A DNA stretch of 64,000 nucleotides from Aliikangiella sp964411875 (GTDB lineage Bacteria > Pseudomonadota > Gammaproteobacteria > Enterobacterales > Kangiellaceae), in contig CAYPMT010000001.1 of the NCBI GenBank assembly GCA_964411875.1, forward strand, positions 1 to 64,000, written 5' to 3'. Shown one piece after another: positions 25,185 to 35,527 of the stretch (position 1 is its first letter; each line of letters begins with the position of its first letter). The notes beneath the pieces were generated by a model. It made no database searches. It saw only the letters and a list, made by a program, of their open reading frames with translations, and was not told the DNA's origin. Made by a program: the position numbers and the translations under genes.

Positions 25185-28010
25185 TTAGAAATTACGGTAA
25201 GTCACACCTAAGATGTAAGACTGTCCAATTTCATCATATTGACCAAGATAACGTTTCTCACCACGATAACGATAGTTAGGCTCTTCATTTAAGTTAATCG
25301 CACTAAAGAAAACTTGAAAGTTATTGTTCACATTATATTTAGCTGTGAAGTCAATTTGTTTATGAGAGTCTTCATACAAGTCATTTCTTGAATCTTCAAC
25401 ATCGATTTCAAGAATTCGTTCGCTAATATGAGCATAAGATAAACGTAAACTAAAGCCATATTTTTCATAACCAATAGCAAAATTATAAACTTCGTCAGCT
25501 TGTAATGGTAAATCGATTTTACTATCTCGGCCATCAGCAGCTAGGCTTAAGTCTGCCTCACTGTTTGTGAAAGTGGCATTGGCCATTAATAAAAAGCCAT
25601 CATAGGGGCTTGGCAAATCCATAAACTGACGCGTCCAACTGAACTCTAACCCCATTAAGTCAGCCGACTCACCATTAAGTGGTAGTATAATTTCGTCAAC
25701 ATCATCAACTGTAACGTTACCAGCGTAAATGCTTGGGTCAACCGTGTCACCAACATTGGCACTGAAAATAAAGTTATCAATTTGTTTGTAGAATAAACCC
25801 GCACTTAACACACTATTTTTACCAGGGTAATAATCGACTGAAAAATCGATGTTCTGTGCTTCATAAGGTTCAAGTTCAGGATTACCTGCTTCAACACTCA
25901 GTTCGTTTTCACCATCATCATTTGTTTCAATTTCGATAGTGTCTGCCGTTGGTGTTAATTGACCAAAAGATGGACGAGCAATGGATTGGGTGTAGGCTGC
26001 GCGCATGATTAAATCATCTGATGGGCTGTAACGAACATTAATGCTTGGTAATACATGGCTGTAATCATTTTCAAAGCTGGTTGTACCAATTTGAATATCA
26101 TCTTCACCGGCTACATCAACTTCTCTGACATTTGAACCGCTTGCTTTAAGATCAGTTTGCTCATAGCGAACACCATAAACAAAGCGCCAGTCATTAACAT
26201 CAATTCGGCTCATTAAATAAAGCGCGGTAATATCTTCTTCCATAGTGTAATCGCGAGCAGAAACCGCTCTTGATTCATCAGTATCTTCTTCGAAACTGCC
26301 AACATTGTTAGCAACGAAGGCTCTCTGACGAGCATAGTCAATATAAGGACCATAGCGACCAAGTGTAAAGTCGGTATTACCTGAGACAAATTGATCAAGA
26401 GTTGCTGAGTCAAAGCCGCCGTCATAAACACGAGCACTGACATCATTTTCTTTTTCTCTTGAACGGAGTTTAGCACCAAACTTAATATAACCCGTATGCT
26501 CACCAAACTTCATATCTTTAGTAACGTCGATATTAAAAGAAGTTTCTTCATCTTTGGCTTTGTTGTTTTCTACAACGATTTCATTAAGCTCGAAGTTTGA
26601 TGCATCTCTAGTGTCAGCTGAGGCAAAGATTGATGGATAAGTATTTAGGCCTAGGTTACGGTAACCGGCAAATTCCGCGCCTTCATACACAAATTCGGAA
26701 TCGATACGGCCAGGTTCATTTTCTTCGGCTTTAGAGAGACCTAAAGTATATTCAATTGTCCATTCATCAATAATGTTTTCACCACCTAGCGCAATCGATG
26801 TGATTTCTTGTTCTTCAAAGCGATCTTTTAATTCGCGCTGAACCTCTGTGTTAGTTGCAGTTAAACTATTTTCATCGAAGGAAACATCGCCTTCATCTAA
26901 TTTAAACTCAATACGATTACGAAATTCTTGGTCAGAAAATTTACTGTAAAGGGAGCGTAAGTAGTAGCTGGCTGTTGCACTCGCTCTATAATCTAAATTT
27001 AAAGCAAAACCGTCACGCTCACGAGTAATCTGGTAATCACGCATTTCAAATTCTTCATGAAAGCGAGGTTGACCATCTTCAATTTCCCAACCACCATCAG
27101 ACTCTATATTATCGGTACCAAACTTACGCTCATTGGTTGATGCACTAACTGCAACACCTAGCTCACCACCGGCAAAATCAAAAACATTAGTATAAGTTGC
27201 GGCAAGCTTATGACCACCTTCACTTTCTAAGTCATTGTGGTAACCTTGTGCAGTAAGCTTATAGCTCATGCCATCTCTATCAAAAGCACTTAAACTTTTA
27301 ATATTGATCGTTCCACCAATCGCATCAGCATCTTGGTCAGGCGTTAAACTTTTAGTGACTTCAAGTGTTTCAACTAGGTCAGAAGGAATAACATCAAGGG
27401 CAACGTGGCGCTTATCACTTTCTGGTGCTGGAATATTTAAGCCATTAATTTTAGAAAGATTTAAACTTGGATCTAAACCGCGAATACCAACGAAACGACC
27501 TTCACCTTGATCACGTTCAATAAAAACACCGCTAATACGCTGCAATGCTTCCGAAACATTTTCATCAGGTAGTTGACCAATTGAGTCTGATGCTACCACT
27601 GAAATTAAGTTATCAGATGCTCTCATTTGGTTTAATGCACCAAATGCGCCAGCAGCTTGACCAAACACAATAATGTTTTCTATTTCTTCTGAATCGTCAC
27701 CAATTTTAATAGTAACTTCTGTTGTGGTGTTATCAGAAATAGTGGTTTGTGTTTCAACGTTATCAGCACCAATGTAGGAAACAATGATCTTATATTCACC
27801 AGCAGTTAAGCTAGAAAATCTAAAACGCCCATCATTACCACTTGTGGTTTCTATATTAGTGCCTTCAATGCTAATGATGGCACCTTCAAAAAAGACTTTT
27901 CCTGACTGGTCACTAATGCGCCCTTCGAGAACACCGGCAGCTTGCAGTTGAAAAGAAAGAATAGCTGCTACAAAGGCAACAGTAAATTGTTTAAATCGAT
28001 AAAGAAACAT
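25185..28010 (-). CDS. TonB-dependent outer-membrane receptor with N-terminal regulatory-like domain
   Basis: This is an active transporter of the outer membrane powered by TonB. The ATG at 28010 gives 941 residues and a proper signal peptide (MFLYRFKQFTVAFVAAILSF, ending QLQA); the frame is open further upstream without a better start. After it come a carboxypeptidase-regulatory-like beta domain (GVLEGRISDQSGKVFFEGA, about 27-110), a plug domain with DENVSEALQRISGVFIERD and GIRGLDPSLN (about 130-250), and a 22-strand-type barrel ending in Phe (GVTYRNF). The layout is that of TonB receptors for large substrates such as oligosaccharides. Its neighbour phytase suggests phytate, inositol phosphates or released phosphate-related compounds; that is inference. 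Confidence 0.93.
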   Translation of the reverse strand: MFLYRFKQFTVAFVAAILSFQLQAAGVLEGRISDQSGKVFFEGAIISIEGTNIETTSGNDGRFRFSSLTAGEYKIIVSYIGADNVETQTTISDNTTTEVTIKIGDDSEEIENIIVFGQAAGAFGALNQMRASDNLISVVASDSIGQLPDENVSEALQRISGVFIERDQGEGRFVGIRGLDPSLNLSKINGLNIPAPESDKRHVALDVIPSDLVETLEVTKSLTPDQDADAIGGTINIKSLSAFDRDGMSYKLTAQGYHNDLESEGGHKLAATYTNVFDFAGGELGVAVSASTNERKFGTDNIESDGGWEIEDGQPRFHEEFEMRDYQITRERDGFALNLDYRASATASYYLRSLYSKFSDQEFRNRIEFKLDEGDVSFDENSLTATNTEVQRELKDRFEEQEITSIALGGENIIDEWTIEYTLGLSKAEENEPGRIDSEFVYEGAEFAGYRNLGLNTYPSIFASADTRDASNFELNEIVVENNKAKDEETSFNIDVTKDMKFGEHTGYIKFGAKLRSREKENDVSARVYDGGFDSATLDQFVSGNTDFTLGRYGPYIDYARQRAFVANNVGSFEEDTDESRAVSARDYTMEEDITALYLMSRIDVNDWRFVYGVRYEQTDLKASGSNVREVDVAGEDDIQIGTTSFENDYSHVLPSINVRYSPSDDLIMRAAYTQSIARPSFGQLTPTADTIEIETNDDGENELSVEAGNPELEPYEAQNIDFSVDYYPGKNSVLSAGLFYKQIDNFIFSANVGDTVDPSIYAGNVTVDDVDEIILPLNGESADLMGLEFSWTRQFMDLPSPYDGFLLMANATFTNSEADLSLAADGRDSKIDLPLQADEVYNFAIGYEKYGFSLRLSYAHISERILEIDVEDSRNDLYEDSHKQIDFTAKYNVNNNFQVFFSAINLNEEPNYRYRGEKRYLGQYDEIGQSYILGVTYRNF

Positions 28011-28143
28011 TATATGAGTATCCCCAAACTTAAGGTTTGTTTTTATATAAATGCGGGATATTAATGGGGAGTGGTTACAAAAGTATGACAAAATAACAAT
28101 TTAGCTAAACTGTTATTTTGTCATAAAAGTATAATATTTAATA

Positions 28144-31011
28144 TTAGTCTAGATTAGCAAATTGTTGTTTTTGTTTGACTAACTTATCAAGTGATTGTTC
28201 GGCCTCGGTTAACTTTTCTTTTTCTTTGTTAACAACAGCAGCCGGTGCTCGTTCAACAAAGTTAGCATTGCTGAGTTTTCCGTTAAGTCGTTTGGTTTCT
28301 TGAGTGAGTTTATCGATTTCTTTATTGAGTCGCTCAACTTCAGATTTAACATCAATCAATCCAGCTATGGGTACATGTATTTCTAGCTCATTGGCTAGCG
28401 CCATTGATGATGGTGGAATTTCTTTAGTCTGTTCCTCGATTGACTCTAATTTTGCTAGTGCGGATAGAAAGCCACGATACTCTTGTAACTTGTTTCTATC
28501 AAGGTCGTTCATATTGTTTAAAATAACGCTAACCGGTTTTGCCGGGGATACATTCAGTTCACCTCGAATAGTTCGAACAGCGATAATAAAGGATTGTATC
28601 CAATCTAAGTCTGTTAAAGCTTTTTTATCAACCAAATCAGTATTAAAGGTTGGAAAAGCACTGATCATAATTGATTCAGATGACGCACTTGTCATAGGTT
28701 TTAGTTTTTGCCAAATTTCTTCGGTGATAAAAGGAATCATCGGATGAAGTAGTCGCATAGTTGTCTCGAGAACATTGACTAAGGTGTGGCGAGTACCACA
28801 CTTTTGTTGTTCACTGTAATCATCACTATATAAAATTGGTTTAGAAAGTTCTAAGTACCAATCACAATAGTCATTACGACTAAACTCATAAAGTGCTTGT
28901 GTAGCTAAGTCAAAGCGATATTGGTGAACATGTTTTTCAAAGTTAGTTATTGTGTTTTGAAGCCGACTAATAATCCAACGGTCGGCAATGCTAAGTTCGA
29001 GATCTGAATTGCTTGTATTAAGGTCGGAGCCTTTACCACAGTCTTGATTCTCGGTATTCATTAATACATAACGAGCGGCATTCCATAATTTATTACAATA
29101 GTTGCGGTAACCTTCGACGCGACCTAAATCAAAATTAATATCGCGACTGGTTGATGCGAGAGCACAAAAAGTCATTCTGAGTGCATCAGTACCATAAGAC
29201 TCGATGCCTTCAGGGAATTGTTTCTTGGTGTTCTTTTTTATTTTTTCGGCATCTTTGGGATTCATTAAACCAAGCGTTCTTTTTTGCATGAGCTGATCAA
29301 GCTCGATGCCGTCGATCAGATCGATTGGGTCTAAGACATTACCTTTTGACTTTGACATTTTTTGTCCCTTTTCATCACGGATTAGTCCAGTGATATAAAC
29401 TTCTTTAAAAGGAACTTGATCAGTAAATTTGAGAGTCATCATAATCATACGAGCGACCCAAAAGAAAATAATATCAAAACCAGTAACTAATACACTTGAA
29501 GGTACAAACTTTTCCAGTTCAGGCGTTTTGTCTGGCCATCCCATGGTGGCAAAAGGCCAAAGTGCCGAGGAAAACCAAGTGTCGAGTACATCGTTGTCTT
29601 GATGAAGTTTTACATCATCACTTAAATTGTTTTGCTTACGAATATCAGACTCGCTTTGTCCGACATAAACCTGACCTTGCTCATCATACCAAGCAGGGAT
29701 GCGATGACCCCACCAAAGTTGACGGCTAATACACCAGTCTTGAATATTTTCCATCCAGTGATAATAAGTTTTATCCCAGTTTTCGGGTACAAATTTAATG
29801 TCACCATTTCGAACAGCATCTATCGCTGGTTTTGCAAGTGATTCGACAGCGACATACCATTGATCCGTGAGAAGTGGCTCGATAACCACATTACTGCGAT
29901 CGCCTTTTGGCACTTTTAATGCGTGGTCATCAATTTTTTCTAACAGATCTAAGGATTCAAATTCAGTAATAATTTTTTTGCGAGCGTCAAAGCGATCAAG
30001 GTTAGCATATTGTTCAGGTAAGCTTTTATTGATATCCGTTAGCGTTTTACCAGAATAATCATAAACTTCTGCTAAAGCTAAAACTTTTGCTTCAGGTGAT
30101 AATATATTAATTAAAGGTAATTGGTGTCTTTTGCCAACTTCATAGTCATTAAAATCATGGGCTGGCGTGATCTTGACACAGCCAGTACCGAATTCCATAT
30201 CAACATAGTCATCAGCGATGATAGGAATTTCTCGATTAACTAAAGGCAAGATAATTGATTCGCCAATTAAGTTTTTATAGCGCTCGTCTTTTGGATTAAC
30301 GGCAACAGCTGAGTCACCTAACATGGTTTCGGGTCGAGTAGTGGCAACCACTAAATAATTTTTTCCATCACTAGTTTTTGCATCATTGGCTAAGGGATAA
30401 CGGAAGTGCCATAGAAAGCCTTTTTCATCATGATTTTCAACTTCTAAATCAGAAATGGCCGATTGAAACTTCGGATCCCAGTTAACTAGTCGTTTGCCGC
30501 GATAAATAATTTTTTCATTGTAAAGTTGAATAAAAACATCTTGAACGGCTTGGGATAATTTTTCGTCCATTGTAAAAGCTTCGCGAGTCCAATCCGGTGA
30601 ATCACCTAGGCGACGCATTTGTTGGGTGATGGTATTGCCAGAGGTTTCTTTCCAATCCCAAACTTTTTCAATAAATTCTTCGCGGGTAAAATCTGTACGC
30701 TTTTTTCCTTCGGCATTAAGTAGGCGTTCTACAACCATTTGGGTTGCTATTCCTGCATGGTCAGTACCACATTGCCATAAGGTTTCATCACCTTTCATTC
30801 TATGGTAACGGGTTAGCGTGTCCATGATAGTATGTTGAAAGGCATGTCCCATATGTAAACTGCCAGTGACATTAGGTGGCGGAATTAGAATGCAATAACT
30901 GTCAGTGTTTTCTTTATTTCCACAAGTTTCTTTAGCTTTAAAGTAATTTTTTTCTTCCCAGTTTTTATACCAGGCTTGTTCAATGTTTTGTGGCGTGTAG
31001 GATTTATCCAT
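28144..31011 (-). CDS. valS: Valyl-tRNA synthetase
   Basis: ValS charges tRNA-Val. The 955-residue protein is a class I synthetase with HIGH motif PPNVTGSLHMGH (about 43-54), a CP1 editing domain with the TTRPETMLGD block, KMSKS motif (GQKMSKSKGN, about 558), an anticodon-binding helical domain, and a C-terminal coiled-coil arm (about 890-955). Length agrees with E. coli ValS (951). It is the last gene of the leftward pepA-holC-valS series, an order shared by most Gammaproteobacteria. Confidence 0.97.
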   Translation of the reverse strand: MDKSYTPQNIEQAWYKNWEEKNYFKAKETCGNKENTDSYCILIPPPNVTGSLHMGHAFQHTIMDTLTRYHRMKGDETLWQCGTDHAGIATQMVVERLLNAEGKKRTDFTREEFIEKVWDWKETSGNTITQQMRRLGDSPDWTREAFTMDEKLSQAVQDVFIQLYNEKIIYRGKRLVNWDPKFQSAISDLEVENHDEKGFLWHFRYPLANDAKTSDGKNYLVVATTRPETMLGDSAVAVNPKDERYKNLIGESIILPLVNREIPIIADDYVDMEFGTGCVKITPAHDFNDYEVGKRHQLPLINILSPEAKVLALAEVYDYSGKTLTDINKSLPEQYANLDRFDARKKIITEFESLDLLEKIDDHALKVPKGDRSNVVIEPLLTDQWYVAVESLAKPAIDAVRNGDIKFVPENWDKTYYHWMENIQDWCISRQLWWGHRIPAWYDEQGQVYVGQSESDIRKQNNLSDDVKLHQDNDVLDTWFSSALWPFATMGWPDKTPELEKFVPSSVLVTGFDIIFFWVARMIMMTLKFTDQVPFKEVYITGLIRDEKGQKMSKSKGNVLDPIDLIDGIELDQLMQKRTLGLMNPKDAEKIKKNTKKQFPEGIESYGTDALRMTFCALASTSRDINFDLGRVEGYRNYCNKLWNAARYVLMNTENQDCGKGSDLNTSNSDLELSIADRWIISRLQNTITNFEKHVHQYRFDLATQALYEFSRNDYCDWYLELSKPILYSDDYSEQQKCGTRHTLVNVLETTMRLLHPMIPFITEEIWQKLKPMTSASSESIMISAFPTFNTDLVDKKALTDLDWIQSFIIAVRTIRGELNVSPAKPVSVILNNMNDLDRNKLQEYRGFLSALAKLESIEEQTKEIPPSSMALANELEIHVPIAGLIDVKSEVERLNKEIDKLTQETKRLNGKLSNANFVERAPAAVVNKEKEKLTEAEQSLDKLVKQKQQFANLD

Positions 31012-31056
31012 AGCGATTTAATAACTTAAATTGATTGATAATAATAGTGGAATAAA

Positions 31057-31482
31057 TTAAACGATTGTTCGGTGATTAAGAGCATAGCCGCGTTCCCGAT
31101 AAAAGCGAAAACGTTCTCTGGCTTTTTCTTTTTTATCTTGATCGCCATAGGCGTATTCAAATACCCAATTGAAACGACTAAAAAACAAGGGGACATCTTG
31201 AGCAAGATTAATTAGAACATCGGGTTGTATATTTGGTTCTTGACCAAAACCAATTTCAATGGGGGGTTTTGTATCAGGATCTTCATCGACTAATTGATGA
31301 GGCAAAAAACTTTTTTTATCTGTCCAGAGCAATTCGTCAATTTTTTCTGCAGCGCGACGACTTTCTGTATGTACAAAAACTTTTTGGCCTTTGCGATAAG
31401 CACGCTTAATCACCTCACACAAATGAGTGTAAGGTGTTTGGCTGTTGTCAGTTTCTGACGAATAAAATTCAACTCGTGTCAT
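31057..31482 (-). CDS. holC: DNA polymerase III chi subunit
   Basis: Chi joins the clamp loader to single-stranded DNA-binding protein. The 141-residue protein has the family start TRVEFYSSE, the segment VFVHTESRRAAEKIDELLWT (about 35-54) and the FLPHQLV block, which is followed by NWVFEYAYGDQDKKEKARERF. Length agrees with E. coli HolC (147). It lies between pepA and valS, its usual place. Confidence 0.92.
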   Translation of the reverse strand: MTRVEFYSSETDNSQTPYTHLCEVIKRAYRKGQKVFVHTESRRAAEKIDELLWTDKKSFLPHQLVDEDPDTKPPIEIGFGQEPNIQPDVLINLAQDVPLFFSRFNWVFEYAYGDQDKKEKARERFRFYRERGYALNHRTIV

Positions 31483-31500
31483 TGTTTAATTAGACTGCAG

Positions 31501-32994
31501 TTAATCTTCGCAGCGGTTAATTAAATATTGAGTTAGTAATGGAACTGGACGACCCGTTGCACCCTTTTGTTTACCTGATTTCCAGGCAGTACCCGCTACA
31601 TCTAAATGTGCCCAGTGATATTTTTTAGTATAGCGTTCTAGGAAACAGCCGGCAGTGATTGAGCCTGCTGATGAACCACCAATATTCGCCATATCAGCAA
31701 AGTTGCAATCGAGTTGTTCTTGGTACTCATCACCAAGTGGTAAGCGCCAAGCATTATCGCCTGCGGTTTCACCAGCATTGAGTAGGTCGTGTGCAAGTGG
31801 ATTGTGATTACTCATTAATCCTGATTTGTGATGGCCTAATGCAACAATACAGGCACCGGTTAATGTTGCCACATCAATAACAACGTCAGGTTCAAATCGC
31901 TCGACGTAAGTTAATGCGTCACAAAGGACTAAACGTCCTTCAGCATCAGTATTAAGTATTTCAATGGTTTTGCCGGATAAAGAGGTAACAATATCGCCCG
32001 GTCGAGAAGCTTTACCACTTGGCATATTTTCAGCGGCAGCAATGACCATAATTAAGTTTATTGGCAGTTGCATTTGTACTGCGGCAACCATGGCACCAAA
32101 AACAGCGGCTGAACCACCCATGTCATATTTCATTTCATCCATACCTTTTCCAGGCTTTAATGAAATACCGCCAGTATCAAAGGTAATACCTTTACCAACA
32201 AGTACGACTGGCTTTTGATCGGCTTTGCCAGCTTGGTAATTTAGGATAATCAGTTTTCCCGGTGTGTCAGAGCCTTTGGAAACCGAGATAAAAGCACCCA
32301 TGCCCATTTCTTCCAGTTCAGATTCATCCAATATTTGGCATTCAAGGTTATCATTATCAGATGCAAAAACTTTTGCTTGTTCGGCTAAATAAGTTGGATT
32401 AGCAATATTAGGCGGGCAGTTAGCCAAGTCTCTTGCTTTGTGACAACCTGCTGCAATAGCCAAGCCTTCTTCAATGGCTTTCTCGCCAATAGCAAGCTCT
32501 TTTCGGGTGGTTACATTAAAAGTGAGTCGTCTGAGTGGCCGACGGGTATTATCTTTTTTACTTTTAAACTCTTCGAAGGTGTAGAGAGTGTTTTGAGCAG
32601 CTTCTACAGCTTGACGAACTTTCCAACGAGTATCACGACCTTTAACACTTAACTCACTTAAAAAGCATACGGCTTCCATAGAGCCAGTGTCATTTAATGT
32701 GGTAATAGCTTTGGCTATCACGTTTCGATAGGCTTTATCGCTAAAGTTTCGCTCTTTGCCACAACCAATCAGTAAAACGCGATCAGAAAGTGTATTAGGT
32801 ACATTGTGTAAGAGCAAAATTTGACCAAGCTTACCTTCCATATCACCCCGTCGTAAAAGGTTGCTTAAATAACCTTCACTGACTTCATCTATTTGCTCGC
32901 CCATGGAAGACAGTTTTCTAGATTCGAAAACACCAACAACAACACAAGCGCTACGTTGTTTTTCAGGATTACCACTTTTAACATTAAATTCCAT
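31501..32994 (-). CDS. pepA: Leucyl aminopeptidase (PepA/XerB-type)
   Basis: PepA is a hexameric M17 zinc or manganese aminopeptidase; in E. coli it also binds DNA for XerCD recombination and carAB control. The 497-residue protein has the metal-binding VGKGITFDTGGISLKPGKGM block (about 262-281) and the signature NTDAEGRLVL (about 342-351). ATG 32994 is preferred to TTG 32997 because AAGG stands about nine bases upstream. It is divergent from lptF, the usual gammaproteobacterial arrangement, so the 200 bases between hold both promoters. Confidence 0.96.
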   Translation of the reverse strand: MEFNVKSGNPEKQRSACVVVGVFESRKLSSMGEQIDEVSEGYLSNLLRRGDMEGKLGQILLLHNVPNTLSDRVLLIGCGKERNFSDKAYRNVIAKAITTLNDTGSMEAVCFLSELSVKGRDTRWKVRQAVEAAQNTLYTFEEFKSKKDNTRRPLRRLTFNVTTRKELAIGEKAIEEGLAIAAGCHKARDLANCPPNIANPTYLAEQAKVFASDNDNLECQILDESELEEMGMGAFISVSKGSDTPGKLIILNYQAGKADQKPVVLVGKGITFDTGGISLKPGKGMDEMKYDMGGSAAVFGAMVAAVQMQLPINLIMVIAAAENMPSGKASRPGDIVTSLSGKTIEILNTDAEGRLVLCDALTYVERFEPDVVIDVATLTGACIVALGHHKSGLMSNHNPLAHDLLNAGETAGDNAWRLPLGDEYQEQLDCNFADMANIGGSSAGSITAGCFLERYTKKYHWAHLDVAGTAWKSGKQKGATGRPVPLLTQYLINRCED

Positions 32995-33196
32995 CAAATT
33001 ACCTTATTTATTAATGAGTTAATACTAGGAGGCGTTGACTTACTGACTTAGCCCCGTAGGCTATGATATAGTTGCTTCACTACCTGATATCACCATCAAA
33101 TTTGGGTTTATTAGTTAAGTAAAGTATGAAAAATGCCAGTTTAACTGAAATAAATCCAATTTATAAGTAAAAGTCGTACTTTTCTGAGTAAATAAG

Positions 33197-34354
33197 TTGA
33201 TTTTAAAGCGATATATTAATCATGAAATTTTACGTGTCACTTTGGCTGTGCTTTTAGTATTGATTTTAATTTTTTTAAGTACACGTTTTATTAAATTTAT
33301 TCAATTAGCGGTTGATGGCTCTATATCTTCTTCAGCAGTATTTAAACTTCTTGGATTACAGGTTCCAGCTGTAGCTGGTTTTTTGTTACCACTGTCTTTT
33401 TTTGTCGCTATTATGTTGGTGTTTGGACGACTTTATTCTGAGAGCGAAATGGCGGCGATAAAAAGCTTTGGATTGAGCGACTTTCGGTTAGCTAAAAATA
33501 TTATTCCCTTAGCTATTATTTTGGCTTTAGTCGCTGGCTCATTAAGTTTTTGGGTAACACCTTGGTCGAGCTATCAGTCTAGGGCTTTGATGGTTAAGGA
33601 AGAGTCAGAAGCTCGTTATGGTGCTTTTTCTCCGGGAAAGTTTCAGGAAAATTCGGATCAGTCAGGTGTAGTATTTGTTAACGCCAAAAATGAACAAGGT
33701 GAAATTTTTGATATTTTTGCTGTATCGGGTATTGATCAAGACGAGACTGAATTAACCATTACTGTGGCAAAGAGTGGTTATATGCTCCAGAAAAACGATT
33801 CTAAAAATCAAAAAAAGAATATTAAAGAGCAACGGAATAAAAAAAAGGATCACAAAAACCGAGATTATATGGTGCTCGAAAAGGGTGCTATTTATGCTTA
33901 TGACAAGCAAAATGCTACTTGGGAAATATCGGAATATGGTTCGCATTTTACTTTGCTAAAAGATCCTGAGGAAGGAAATATTAATCTAAAGACTCGAGCA
34001 ATTGACAGCTTAACCTTATTGCAGAACTATAATGCTGCCGCAGCTGCGGAAATACACTGGCGTTTATCAGCACCATTATCTATTTTATTATTATGTTTTT
34101 TAGCGGTTCCTCTTGCTAAAACTCAACCACGCAAAGGTAAGTTTGCTCGTTTGTTGCCAGCTATGGCTATATACATTGTTTATGCATTGCTATTGATGAA
34201 TTCGAGGCAATTAATTTCAAGTGGTAGTTTGCCTCAGTGGTTAGGTTTTTGGTGGATTCATTTACTCCTTTTAGTGGTTTGTTTGATTGCTTATCAGTCA
34301 GAGGCGATGAGTTATCGTCGTCGATTTAAACAAAGGCAAGTCGTTAATGTTTAA
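33197..34354 (+). CDS. lptF: Lipopolysaccharide export permease LptF
   Basis: LptF forms with LptG and the LptB ATPase the inner-membrane transporter that extracts lipopolysaccharide. The 385-residue protein has six membrane helices in two groups of three (about 10-30, 50-80, 100-125, then 285-385) around a periplasmic beta-jellyroll. A TTG start is used, because the family start ILKRYINHEILR follows directly and no ATG is near. Residues about 198-222 form a Lys/Asn-rich insertion (KNIKEQRNKKKDHKNR) in the jellyroll that E. coli LptF lacks. It overlaps lptG by eight bases. Confidence 0.95.
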   Translation: MILKRYINHEILRVTLAVLLVLILIFLSTRFIKFIQLAVDGSISSSAVFKLLGLQVPAVAGFLLPLSFFVAIMLVFGRLYSESEMAAIKSFGLSDFRLAKNIIPLAIILALVAGSLSFWVTPWSSYQSRALMVKEESEARYGAFSPGKFQENSDQSGVVFVNAKNEQGEIFDIFAVSGIDQDETELTITVAKSGYMLQKNDSKNQKKNIKEQRNKKKDHKNRDYMVLEKGAIYAYDKQNATWEISEYGSHFTLLKDPEEGNINLKTRAIDSLTLLQNYNAAAAAEIHWRLSAPLSILLLCFLAVPLAKTQPRKGKFARLLPAMAIYIVYALLLMNSRQLISSGSLPQWLGFWWIHLLLLVVCLIAYQSEAMSYRRRFKQRQVVNV

Positions 34355-35414
34355 ATTGATTGATCGATATATTGCGAGTCAGGTGATCGTAGCGAGCTTG
34401 TCGGTTCTTATATTGCTTGTTTGTTTAAGAAGCTTATTTAATTTAATTGATGAACTTGGTCATTCAGGTCAAGGTGATTATCAAATAACAGATGTCTTGC
34501 TTTACGTTGGATTAATGTTTCCGGCTAGATTGCTCGAGTTTTTCCCAATGAGCGTGTTAATTGGTGCATTGTTTGCGTTAGGTAATATGGCGACTCATAG
34601 TGAGCTAACTATTCTGCGTGCTTCAGGTATGACAAGTTGGCAGATTGCTTGGGCATCGATTAGGGCTTCTTTGATTTTGGTTTTACTGGCTTTTGCCCTT
34701 AGTGAATGGGTTTCCCCAGCCTCAACTGAAAAAGCGCAACAATTGCGTACTGCTGCGATTAGTAGTGGTGAAGTTAGTTTTTCAAAAACTGGTTTTTGGG
34801 TAAAGCGTGATAATGAGATTATCCGGATAGGGCGTCTATTAGATAATGGACAACTAAGAAATATTACTTTCTATCAAATGTCATCGGATGCTCAGTTGAT
34901 TGCTATTATTCAATCGTCTCAAGCAATTGAAGTGGAGGGGCAGTGGCTTTTAAAGGATAATGTTGAAACCTATTTTCATCAAGATAATATTGAAACGCTT
35001 CATCAGAAATCGAGAGTTTGGTTAAACCCATTACAGCAATCTCAGGTTAATACTTTAACGCTACAACCGGATTCACTAAGTTTATTGGGTGTGGTTCGTT
35101 ATCTTGACTATCTTAGAGATAATGAATTACCGACAGAATCTTTTGAGTTGATGTTTTGGCAGAAGCTTGTACAACCGATTGCAATTGCTGTAATGGTATT
35201 TTTGGCAACTTCTTTTGTATTTGGACCCATGCGCAATGTTTCTATGGGAGCGAGAATATTATCTGGTGTTATGTTGGGTTTTGTGTTTCATTTGACTAGC
35301 CAGTCTTTTGGTCCAATTAGTTTAGTTTTTAATTTTTATCCTATGTTAGGTGCTATATTACCATTAGTCTTATTTGGCTTATTAGGTTTTTGGTTGATGC
35401 GGCGTAATAGTTAA
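34347..35414 (+). CDS. lptG: Lipopolysaccharide export permease LptG
   Basis: LptG is the partner permease of LptF in lipopolysaccharide extraction from the inner membrane. The 355-residue protein begins MFKLIDRYIASQVIVASL and has six membrane helices around a periplasmic jellyroll with the family motif GFWVKRDNEIIRIGR (about 145-159). It overlaps lptF, so translation is coupled. In many relatives an RDD-family gene or a signature antitoxin-like gene follows; here an unassigned ORF follows after about 110 bases. Confidence 0.95.
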   Translation: MFKLIDRYIASQVIVASLSVLILLVCLRSLFNLIDELGHSGQGDYQITDVLLYVGLMFPARLLEFFPMSVLIGALFALGNMATHSELTILRASGMTSWQIAWASIRASLILVLLAFALSEWVSPASTEKAQQLRTAAISSGEVSFSKTGFWVKRDNEIIRIGRLLDNGQLRNITFYQMSSDAQLIAIIQSSQAIEVEGQWLLKDNVETYFHQDNIETLHQKSRVWLNPLQQSQVNTLTLQPDSLSLLGVVRYLDYLRDNELPTESFELMFWQKLVQPIAIAVMVFLATSFVFGPMRNVSMGARILSGVMLGFVFHLTSQSFGPISLVFNFYPMLGAILPLVLFGLLGFWLMRRNS

Positions 35415-35527
35415 GCCTGCATTTTGAAATGTATTGGGTATAATACTTGGTATATCTTTTATATTAAGCAATACTGGGTATGAAAGATAAATGGATGTTA
35501 ATAAATTAAGTTTGAAAGGTTTAATTC

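Noticed and set aside
29496..30808. Several open frames opposite valS
   Set aside because: They are antisense to a conserved gene whose own frame carries every synthetase motif.
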